Source: JBCDGZ01 sp038750655 (GTDB lineage: Bacteria > Bacteroidota > Bacteroidia > Chitinophagales > Saprospiraceae). Taken from it: DNA of 37,973 bases. The notes under the pieces are model-generated. The model was not told the DNA's origin. It did no database searches and saw only the letters and a list, made by a program, of their open reading frames with translations. This document shows positions 16,386-23,887 of this stretch, piece by piece; within the stretch, counting starts at the first letter, position 1, and the number at the start of each line of letters is the position of its first letter. The stretch lies in contig JBCDGZ010000073.1 of NCBI GenBank assembly GCA_038750655.1, forward strand, positions 1-37,973, read 5' to 3'. The translations under genes and the position numbers were made by a program.

Positions 16386-17858
16386 CTATTGTTTTTGAAA
16401 AAGGTATAAGACTTTAGTTATCGTTTGGTAGGATAGCGTATTTTGGAGTTTGTATTTAAGTCCTCTATTACGTCCGTACACATAGAGGTTAGTACCATCC
16501 GTTAAGATTTCTTGGCTCCTGTCCAAATTGGAATGATTAGATAAAACACCCCCCGTATTGGTATTCAGGTCGAAAAAATATTTTCTGCTATCGGCACTTC
16601 CGTAGGATATATAGATGATACTATCCACCTCGGCGATGGACATCACTTCTCCTCTGGCAAAACCACTGGGCGTAAGCGTTGTCCAGCTATCCGTAGCCAG
16701 ATCATAGGCATCTACTCCTGCATAGCGACTTCCATCAATGTTACTCACTCCTCCCGTGACGATCATCTTTGAATTAATAAAGATGGCACCATGATCGGCG
16801 CGGACACTTATGGAGGGATCAACAGCTATGGCCGTCCAGGTATCCGTAACGGGGTTGTATTTTGCTCCCGTATTTAAATCATTTCCATTCCCATCGATCC
16901 CTCCCCAAATAATCATCTCGGTACCCGTCCATACGGCCGTATGCGAAAATCTAGCTGATGGAGCATTGGTGTTGGAGACCGCCGTCCAGCTATCGGTAAC
17001 TGGATCATAGACCCCACCAGTTCCCCAAATGTTCGTTTGGGTGGCTGTATTTAATCCTCCCCAAACAATCATTTTATCCCCCGTCCATACAGCCGTATGA
17101 TAGTACGCAGCTGAGTGAGCATTAGTCGTTGTCATACTTGTCCAGGTATCTGTGCTAGGATCATATATTCCTCCAGTATTAAGATTTGCATATCCGATTC
17201 CCTGTCCTCCCCAGATGATCATTTTATCTCCTGTCCAGACACTTGTGTAATGTTGTCGAGCTTCCGGTGGATTAGCCGTTGTCATATTGGTCCAGGTATC
17301 CGTGGCAATGTGATATAATTTCCCTTCGTTTGAAGGTTGATAACTGCCAGGAGCAGTATCTCCTCCCCAAATGATCAGCTGCTCACCAGTACATACAGGG
17401 TCGAAATTCCTTCTATAGCCCGGATAATTCACCGTAGACAAATCAGCCCAGGTATTGGCATCATTGAGCAAAAAGGCGCTGTCGATGGTCATCGAATCCC
17501 TTCCCCAGAGCTGATAGCCAGCATTGGATAATTCTTCGTTATCCTCCGTTTCTGAGTAGATAATGGCGGAGCTGGGCAGGCCCTGAATAGGTATCCATCC
17601 TGTTCCGTTATAGTAGTGAAATCCATCCTTCCCATCGGTCTGATAGATCATCAGTCCCGTGGCAGGATTGGCGATGTTTTCTTTATTACTTTCCGTCATT
17701 CTGGGAATGAGGAGGCCCTTATCCGGACTGGTGATCTCTAGCATTGCTGAGGAGACGGGGGCGATGCCATTACGGTTGATGGCAATTTGACTAAAAGCTG
17801 CGGGGCTTGAAGACAGCATTAGGAGCAGTAAGAGTGCAGTGGTTTTTATCCTTTGCAT
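16386..17858 (-). CDS. Kelch-repeat surface protein with N-terminal PRMT module
   Basis: The protein has about 490 residues. ATG at 17858 (MQRIKTTALLLLL) and ATG at 17867 are both possible; the latter abuts the stop of the upstream gene. After a signal peptide comes the shared N-terminal module (INRNGIAPVSSAMLEITS, KGLLIPRMT, PATGLMIYQTD, FHYYNGTGW). A beta-propeller of about five to six Kelch units follows, each with 'WTGDKMIIWGG', 'YDPSTDTWT' and 'ARFSHTAVW' elements (about residues 160-430). Propellers of this type bind glycans or proteins; no galactose-oxidase copper ligands could be identified. No sorting domain is visible at the C-terminus. Confidence 0.87.
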   Translation of the reverse strand: MQRIKTTALLLLLMLSSSPAAFSQIAINRNGIAPVSSAMLEITSPDKGLLIPRMTESNKENIANPATGLMIYQTDGKDGFHYYNGTGWIPIQGLPSSAIIYSETEDNEELSNAGYQLWGRDSMTIDSAFLLNDANTWADLSTVNYPGYRRNFDPVCTGEQLIIWGGDTAPGSYQPSNEGKLYHIATDTWTNMTTANPPEARQHYTSVWTGDKMIIWGGQGIGYANLNTGGIYDPSTDTWTSMTTTNAHSAAYYHTAVWTGDKMIVWGGLNTATQTNIWGTGGVYDPVTDSWTAVSNTNAPSARFSHTAVWTGTEMIIWGGIDGNGNDLNTGAKYNPVTDTWTAIAVDPSISVRADHGAIFINSKMIVTGGVSNIDGSRYAGVDAYDLATDSWTTLTPSGFARGEVMSIAEVDSIIYISYGSADSRKYFFDLNTNTGGVLSNHSNLDRSQEILTDGTNLYVYGRNRGLKYKLQNTLSYQTITKVLYLFQKQ

Positions 17859-17867
17859 GACTATCAT

Positions 17868-20039
17868 TTACTTTTGATTGAAAGAGCGTGTAGAGGAAGT
17901 GGCTGTTGAAATTTGGGCTTGCAGTTGATGCTGCATCGCTTCTAGCTGCTTTACCCGTGTGTTGAGTTGATCGATCTGTTTTTGCTGGGCTTGATTGACT
18001 TCGATTAACAAGGCCGTCAGCTTGGTGTAGTCCACAGACTTGTAGCCGTTGTTATTCTCTGTTACAATCTCTGGAAGGACGGCTTCGACCTCCTGGGCGA
18101 TGACGCCAACTTGTCGGCTTTGATCCGCTTTATCCTTGGTCCAATGGTAGTAGTAACCGTTGAGGGCTTCGAGCTTTTGAAGAGGATGGGCAATTTCTTG
18201 AAAATTTCGCTTGAGGCGGCGGTCCGACCAGGTGTCCCATTCATTGGCGATGGCTTTAGTTCCGTCGCCTTGGGCGCCTACGGTGAGTTTTTGCGGAGTG
18301 GTGAAGGTGCCAATGCCGACGTTGCCGAGCATGAGGACTTCGTTGACACCGGCGGTCAGGTCGCCGATGATGAAGGCATCGCTGCTCGCACCCGATCCGC
18401 CTACATCGAGAATAACCCGTCGATTGGCATCGTCGGCGAGGAGGGTGACGTCCTGGTTGCCATTGGTTATAGAAAGGGAATTTTGGCCAGCGAGCGTCCC
18501 TTGGGCGGAGATATTACCACTCGTGCTGACATTGCCATCCGTAGCAACAAAAATACCTTCATTGCCTCCATCATTGGATAGCCAGCTGCCATTCATCCGA
18601 ATACCTAAATCAGGAATGAGCGGCCAGGCCATAAATATCTCATAATCGGTAGGACTACGGTCAAAAAAGGTAATCGCCGTATTATTCCCGTTAATATTTA
18701 TTGAATTGAGCCCCATAATGAGGTCTCCACCTAGCTGCACATCGCCATCATCCTCAATTTTAATCCCTTCATTACCGCCATCATTACTGAGCCAATTGTC
18801 CGATAATCGTACATTCTGAGTAGCTGTATGATTCCCCAGGTTATCCGTTGCATCATCTACCCAATCTACATTCCCATTGCCGTCCGTCGCCAGGACTTGC
18901 CCATTTGTGCCATCCACTACCGGCAGCGTATAGGCATCATCAATGGTCAGCGCCCCATTCAGCTCGGCATTGCCGTTTTTATAGATTCGCAGCGCATCAG
19001 AAAGAGTGCTATCACTGGTTCCGTTACCAATGACAAATAGGCGATCATTACCATTAAAAGCAGCCGTATCATTAGGCGTATAAAGGGTATTGAAGCTTCC
19101 AATCGCGGTCTCTGCGAAGGAGGCTGCGGTCAACCTAAGACCAAAAGCATTAGAATAATCACCATTAGCCACCGAAGAACCTCCCATGACATTCGCCCCC
19201 TGTCCATTGGTGGTCGTACTCACGCCACTGGCAAAAGAAAAGGCGTTATTGACGGTGATATTTGTTCCTGCGGCAAAGGACTGGCTGCCCAAGACATTAT
19301 TAAAAAATCCAAAACTAGCGGAATAGGTATCGCTTACATTGAGGTTTCCGCCTACGGCTATGGAAAAATCGCCACTAACCGTATTACCAATTCCATGTGC
19401 CATAGCACCATCGCCGCTGGCGGTATTAAAGTTTCCAGAGGCAAAGGCGAATCTTCCATCTGCCTTGGTACGAAACCCAGTAGCTGTAGAGAAATCCCCA
19501 CTAGCAATGGTAAATTGCCCAAAAGCAGCACTACTCGAACCGCTGGCCTTGGTGTCTAATCCACCAGCAAAAGAAAAGGTGCCCAAACTATCGGTATCCC
19601 AATTATTGCTGATGATGAGCCCTGAACGAAAGGCGCTTTTGCCTTTATCGAAGAAAAACAAGGATTCGCTTCCAGAGGCATAGTTCAGGCTATCTGCTCC
19701 AAAGACGAAATCATCGTCATTATTCACAGAATTGGTCACTCCATCCTCAGAATGAAAGCCCACTACATCTCCCACAATCTCCCTCCACTGGTTGTTTTCG
19801 TAGTACCAGAAGCTGCCCTCATCGGTGTCGTAGACCAGCAGGGCGGTAGCAGGATTTTGGATCAACTCCCGCTCCGCAGTCGTCATTCTGGGGATCAAAA
19901 CGCCCTTATCTGTACTCGTGATATCAAGCATCGCCGAGCTATCGGGAGCATTTCCACTAGTATTGATCCCTACTTGGGCATCGGTGGATAAGGTATGGCA
20001 TAGCACAGCCATTAGAAACAGAAGCCACTTCAATTTCAT
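17868..20039 (-). CDS. YadA-head-like fibre protein with peptidase S74 (self-cleaving chaperone) domain
   Basis: The 723-residue protein opens the operon. Signal peptide 1-21, then the N-terminal module 22-92 (GNAPDSSAMLDITSTDKG, LIPRMTTAER). Residues 155-310 contain trimeric-adhesin head repeats (ASGDFSTATGF, GIGNTVSGDFSIAVG). A stalk-like region with 'WLSNDGGNEGI' repeats follows. The C-terminal intramolecular chaperone (S74/ICA) has the motif SDRRLKRN with the Ser605-Lys610 dyad five residues apart, as in phage endosialidase, and then a coiled coil at about 677-712. In known S74 proteins this domain trimerises and then cuts itself off before the serine. A trimeric fibre is therefore expected. 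Upstream direct repeats at 20144-20180 suggest regulation by the adjacent hybrid kinase. Confidence 0.92.
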   Translation of the reverse strand: MKLKWLLFLMAVLCHTLSTDAQVGINTSGNAPDSSAMLDITSTDKGVLIPRMTTAERELIQNPATALLVYDTDEGSFWYYENNQWREIVGDVVGFHSEDGVTNSVNNDDDFVFGADSLNYASGSESLFFFDKGKSAFRSGLIISNNWDTDSLGTFSFAGGLDTKASGSSSAAFGQFTIASGDFSTATGFRTKADGRFAFASGNFNTASGDGAMAHGIGNTVSGDFSIAVGGNLNVSDTYSASFGFFNNVLGSQSFAAGTNITVNNAFSFASGVSTTTNGQGANVMGGSSVANGDYSNAFGLRLTAASFAETAIGSFNTLYTPNDTAAFNGNDRLFVIGNGTSDSTLSDALRIYKNGNAELNGALTIDDAYTLPVVDGTNGQVLATDGNGNVDWVDDATDNLGNHTATQNVRLSDNWLSNDGGNEGIKIEDDGDVQLGGDLIMGLNSININGNNTAITFFDRSPTDYEIFMAWPLIPDLGIRMNGSWLSNDGGNEGIFVATDGNVSTSGNISAQGTLAGQNSLSITNGNQDVTLLADDANRRVILDVGGSGASSDAFIIGDLTAGVNEVLMLGNVGIGTFTTPQKLTVGAQGDGTKAIANEWDTWSDRRLKRNFQEIAHPLQKLEALNGYYYHWTKDKADQSRQVGVIAQEVEAVLPEIVTENNNGYKSVDYTKLTALLIEVNQAQQKQIDQLNTRVKQLEAMQHQLQAQISTATSSTRSFNQK

Positions 20040-20115
20040 ATCAAATAGTTTTTTGACTACTAAGGCGATGTTGGTGATAAAAAAGGAGGCAGTGTTCGAC
20101 TGAATCCTGCTGATG

Positions 20116-20180
20116 CAAAGGTCGAACTAAAGTGGGTAGGAAGTTCTGAGAAAAGCGAAATCTTTTCTGAGAGAAGCGAA
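20116..20180 (-). promoter_or_regulatory. Operon promoter region with 21-bp-spaced direct repeats (candidate AraC/HTCS operator)
   Basis: Two direct repeats, TTCTGAGAAAAGCGAA (20144-20159) and TTCTGAGAGAAGCGAA (20165-20180), differ at one base. Their starts are 21 bp apart, two helical turns. On the minus strand they lie about 20 bp upstream of GACCTTTG (20123-20116), which is one mismatch from the Bacteroidota -7 consensus TAnnTTTG. A start site near 20110 would place the repeats at about -34 to -70, the usual activator zone. They fall between the hybrid kinase/AraC gene and the fibre gene. Confidence 0.6.
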
Positions 20181-20202
20181 TAAATACACCCAAATTGAGT
20201 CA

Positions 20203-22278
20203 CTAAGACCTTATTCTGGCAATTTCATCCTTGGGGGTGATGCCGAAATGCTTTTTGTAGAGGGTGGAAAAATAATACTGATCCTCGAAGCCAATACTCA
20301 TAGAAACGGCATATACGGTATTGAAAGCGCCGGTTTGAATCTTGTCTCTAGCGTACTGTAAGATGATGGCCCGTTGGTATTGTTTGGGGGTTTTGCCGGT
20401 GAGCTGCTTGAGCTTGATTTGCATGGTACGGGGAGACATGAACAGCTTGGAGGCCAGGTCTTGCAGCATAAAGTCGGTATCTCCGATCTTTTCCAATACA
20501 ATGCCTTCTACATCCTGCAGCCATTTCATATCGGAGACACTCACCTGTTCTTCTTTTTCCGCTACAGGTGCTTCAGCTTTGGGGACCGCTGGGAGGTGCT
20601 TTTCAATGATGGTAAGCAGCTCGTTTTCGAAAAATGGTTTGGTAATATAATCATCAACTCCGATGCGAATCAGATCCAGCTTAATCCCCATCTCTGCCAA
20701 GGCCGTCATCACCACAATGGGGATAGCAACGAAGCGATTGTCCAGCTTGAGCTTTTTGACCAGCTCTTGACCACTCATCATCGGCATCATCAAATCGGTG
20801 ATGATCAAGGAGGGAGGGGTATGATTGGCGCTTAATTTTTCCAGGATGTCCAGGGCCTCCTGTCCGTTGGTGGCCAACAGCACATTATAGGATTTTGTCA
20901 GCAGGAGTTTAATGTACTGACTGAGGTCTTGATTGTCTTCCACCAGCAGTACGGTCGGCTGGCTGGTTTCTTGCGGATAGACCATTGCTGAGGCCGGCAG
21001 GCCCTTCGTAGCGGGCTGCTGGTCTTCGTGGACAGGTGCTTTGGCTGGCCCTCTGGGAATTTTCACATAAAAAGTACAGCCCCGATCTGCATTTCCCTCT
21101 ACCCAAATCTCCCCCTCTAACTTTTGGATCAATTCTTCGCTTAGGGCCAGACCGATGCCCGAGCCTTCATGGTAATCCTTTCGATCTACTTGATAAAATC
21201 GCTGGAAGACCTTCACGCGATCTTTTTCGGGGATGCCGATGCCGTTGTCACAGACCGATAATTGGATGAACTCATCCTTATCCTCATAATCGAGGTCGAC
21301 CTTCCCCTCGATGTCGCTGAATTTCAGGGCATTGGAGATAACATTAGAGAGGATCATTTCCACTTTCACCTGATCCGAATAAATGATTCGATTCTCGATG
21401 GAGTGATGGGCCGCAGTGAGGGTAATTTTTTTGGCAATGGCTAAGGGAAGAAATTGATCCCTCAGCGCCTGCACCAGCTGCACAATGTCAAAGTGCTCCT
21501 TATTGATCGATATTTCATTCCTATCGATTTTGGATAATTCCAGCAGTTGATTGACCCGATTGAGTAAAATGTAGGCGTTTTTATCCACTACTTCGAGTAG
21601 CTGCCGATCTTCTTTGGAAGTTCTACCGCCGTTCAACAGAGAGCGGATGGGGGAAAGGATGAGCGTAAGCGGCGTTTTTAGCTCATGGGTGATATTGATA
21701 AAAAATCGGGTTTTGAAAGCGTAGGCTTGCTCCAATTGAGCCGCGTTCTTTTCAACTTGGCGTTTACTGGTGACCAAATCTTTTTCGAATCGTTCATTGT
21801 CCCGAACCAGCGTCTTCACCACCCAAAATACCACTGCATACAAGAAGTATAAGCCATTGAAAAATTTGTCGTATCCTGCGTGGAAAAGGCAAATGTGAAA
21901 CAGGATCAGGTTTACGGCGAATAAAATCCACAGTCGATTTCCTTTGAAAAATAAAGGAGCGACGCAGATGAAAGTCCCCAAGGCCACTTCTGACTGGGTG
22001 CCCGGATTCAAAAAATAGGCGTGTCCGAAGACAAAAGCCTGGTAACACAAGGCCAGCCACAGTAAGGATGCTTCGAAGTACTTTTTGGTGTAAAAATACA
22101 GCCCGATGAAGAGGAGTGCAAAGACTAAATTATAGACTACAAATTTGAGCGCCCTCGAATTGACATAGTCCACCGCAGCCATCACTAGACAAGCGCCTAT
22201 TAGGAAATAATAGGTAATGAGCAGCAGCTTTTCTTTCCGGTTCAAACCATCCTTGAGTCGTAAAAATTGGGGAATCAT
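20203..22278 (-). CDS. Membrane hybrid histidine kinase with receiver and AraC output (one-piece two-component system)
   Basis: The protein has 691 residues. Residues 15-156 form about six membrane helices with almost no periplasmic domain, so the sensor is membrane-embedded, unlike the large periplasmic propellers of polysaccharide-utilisation HTCS proteins. HisKA has H198 in FFINITHELKTP. The ATPase has N316 (N box) and the DNGIGIP and GSGIGLAL boxes. The receiver has acidic D448, phospho-acceptor D495 (ITDLMMP), T525 and K547. An AraC-type DNA-binding domain spans about 590-691 (LASKLFMSPRTMQIKLKQLTGKTP..., VSMSIGFEDQYYFSTLYKKHFGITP). The whole phosphorelay and the DNA-binding unit are in one chain. 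The likely target is the operon downstream via the repeats at 20144-20180. It lies 12 bp after the upstream gene and is probably co-transcribed with it. Confidence 0.94.
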   Translation of the reverse strand: MIPQFLRLKDGLNRKEKLLLITYYFLIGACLVMAAVDYVNSRALKFVVYNLVFALLFIGLYFYTKKYFEASLLWLALCYQAFVFGHAYFLNPGTQSEVALGTFICVAPLFFKGNRLWILFAVNLILFHICLFHAGYDKFFNGLYFLYAVVFWVVKTLVRDNERFEKDLVTSKRQVEKNAAQLEQAYAFKTRFFINITHELKTPLTLILSPIRSLLNGGRTSKEDRQLLEVVDKNAYILLNRVNQLLELSKIDRNEISINKEHFDIVQLVQALRDQFLPLAIAKKITLTAAHHSIENRIIYSDQVKVEMILSNVISNALKFSDIEGKVDLDYEDKDEFIQLSVCDNGIGIPEKDRVKVFQRFYQVDRKDYHEGSGIGLALSEELIQKLEGEIWVEGNADRGCTFYVKIPRGPAKAPVHEDQQPATKGLPASAMVYPQETSQPTVLLVEDNQDLSQYIKLLLTKSYNVLLATNGQEALDILEKLSANHTPPSLIITDLMMPMMSGQELVKKLKLDNRFVAIPIVVMTALAEMGIKLDLIRIGVDDYITKPFFENELLTIIEKHLPAVPKAEAPVAEKEEQVSVSDMKWLQDVEGIVLEKIGDTDFMLQDLASKLFMSPRTMQIKLKQLTGKTPKQYQRAIILQYARDKIQTGAFNTVYAVSMSIGFEDQYYFSTLYKKHFGITPKDEIARIRS

Positions 22279-22290
22279 CGACTTCCCCTA

Positions 22291-23571
22291 CTAGGTCTTT
22301 CGCTTCTTCTTCTTCGCCGCCGGAAACAAGACATTATTCAGAATCAACCGGTAGCCTGGCGAGTTGGGATGCAAGCTCAGGTCCGTATCCGGCTCATTGA
22401 CATAGTGCCGGTAATCCTCAGGGTCATGGCCACCGTAGAAGGTCCAAAAGCCCTTACCGAAGATGCTATGGATATAGCGCGCTTCGTAGGCCGGCTTGTT
22501 TTCGCCCAGAATGAGGACATTGGATTTGATGAATTTCTTCAAAAAAGCGGTGGTCTGGCCCATGAAGCCCTTCACGGTGCGGGTATGGTTCTGGGTCAGC
22601 ATAGTCGGAACGGGGTCCCACTTGGCCGAGAAATCGAAGAGGGTGAAGTAATCCTGCTTAGGATTGACCTTGCGGCCGATGTTGTGGTCTATTGTGGAAA
22701 ATTCGTAGATCAGCGGGTCCTTGAGCAGTTCAAAATCTTTGAAGGCGAAGGTTTTGCTGAAATCCAGCTTCTCTTGCGCCCGCGGGTCTGGTGGGTCACC
22801 ATCGTACATATAGTCACAGATGTCGTTACCGTCGGCGGCCAGCGCAATGTCGTAGGTATCAGTAGCCGAGCACATAGCAAACATAAAGCCACCGCCGCCC
22901 ACGTACTCGCGAATCTTTTTCACGACGGCCAGTTTGAGCTGGGAAACCTTAGCAAAGCCGTGCTTCTTGGCCAGGGCCTCCATACTCCGCACATTCTCCT
23001 TATACCAAGGGTAATTGTGGTAATTGCGGAAGAAACGGCCGTACTGTCCGGTAAAATCTTCGTGATGAAGGTGCAGCCAATCGTACTGAGGCAGCTCATC
23101 GCCCAGGACCTCGGTGTCGTAGACCGTCTCGTAGGGAATCTCGGCGTAGGTGAGCACCATCGTTACGGCATCGTCCCAGGGCTGTATGCGCTCGCCCTTG
23201 GCGTTGAACTCGGGCGTATACACCGCGATTTTGGGCGCGACTTCTAGTTTGATGGCGTCCTGATTGACCTCCGGGTTTTGGATGTCCATCAGGATTTTAT
23301 TGAATTGCACATCGGGAATCACCTCGAAGGTGACTCCGCGCGTCAGGCATTCTTTTTCAAAAACGGGATTGTGGCGAAAGGCAAAACTACCGCCCCGCCA
23401 GTTGAGCAGCCAGTGCGCTTCGACATCCGCAGAGAGCACCCAATAGGTGATGCCGTAGGCTTTGAGGTGGTCTTTCTGCTTCTCATCCATAGGCAGCAGG
23501 ATGTAGGCCGCTTGCAGTTGTATGCCGAATAGAAATAAGACAAAAAAGGAGAGCAGTGTCTTTTTGATCAT
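22291..23571 (-). CDS. Secreted protein of the family often labelled 'asparagine synthetase B'
   Basis: The 426-residue protein has a signal peptide (about residues 1-20, ending IQLQA). The mature start, AYILLPMDEKQKDHLKAYGI then YWVLSADVEAHWLLNWRGGS, is typical of a Bacteroidota family that databases call asparagine synthetase B. It has neither the N-terminal catalytic cysteine nor the SGGxDS ATP loop of true AsnB, and it is exported, so that name is not supported. The middle (KKIREYVGGGGFMFAMCSATD) looks like a glycine-rich elbow of class I amidotransferase-like folds. The remainder contains conserved H, D and Y clusters (LHLHHEDFTGQYG, FYGGHDPEDY). The true function is unknown. It lies 12 bp upstream of the hybrid kinase. 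Confidence 0.85.
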   Translation of the reverse strand: MIKKTLLSFFVLFLFGIQLQAAYILLPMDEKQKDHLKAYGITYWVLSADVEAHWLLNWRGGSFAFRHNPVFEKECLTRGVTFEVIPDVQFNKILMDIQNPEVNQDAIKLEVAPKIAVYTPEFNAKGERIQPWDDAVTMVLTYAEIPYETVYDTEVLGDELPQYDWLHLHHEDFTGQYGRFFRNYHNYPWYKENVRSMEALAKKHGFAKVSQLKLAVVKKIREYVGGGGFMFAMCSATDTYDIALAADGNDICDYMYDGDPPDPRAQEKLDFSKTFAFKDFELLKDPLIYEFSTIDHNIGRKVNPKQDYFTLFDFSAKWDPVPTMLTQNHTRTVKGFMGQTTAFLKKFIKSNVLILGENKPAYEARYIHSIFGKGFWTFYGGHDPEDYRHYVNEPDTDLSLHPNSPGYRLILNNVLFPAAKKKKRKT

Positions 23572-23887
23572 AATGTAAAAAGGTTTCGTGTTACATTAAG
23601 TTAAATCTCGTGAATCGCAGCTTGGATTAAGTTATTCCAAGTTAATAAGTGTAACGATAAATCTCAAAAAAGGATTGCCGAGCAGCCGCTTTTCTGGACG
23701 TCTTCGCCAAGACAGGGCCTGTACTCACAGTAAAGAACAGCAAAAAAAGGCCCATTTTGGAAAACTTTAACACATTATAAATTGGTTTAATAGTTGCAGT
23801 AATTGAAAATAGAGGGTAAATGCCCACCGGGTCAAGTACTTTTGTAACTTTGCCTGCGTTTTGATCAAATATCAAATAATACCGATT
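23572..23887. other. 316-bp divergent intergenic region with weak promoter and small-ORF signals
   Basis: The region separates two divergent genes and probably carries both promoters. TAACTTTG at 23845-23852 matches the Bacteroidota -7 element for the rightward VWA gene, but no TTG box lies 19-21 bp upstream. GTTACATTAA near 23600 and its inverted partner near 23655 form an imperfect dyad near the leftward gene. A minus-strand frame (23755 to 23642) would give a 37-residue peptide with a signal-like start (MGLFLLFFTVSTGPVLAK). It may be chance. Nothing else was recognised. Confidence 0.35.

Noticed and set aside
22267..23247. 326-codon plus-strand open frame
   Set aside because: It lies antisense to the signal-peptide-bearing 22291-23571 gene, has no recognisable domain, and its composition is a mirror of that GC-rich gene.
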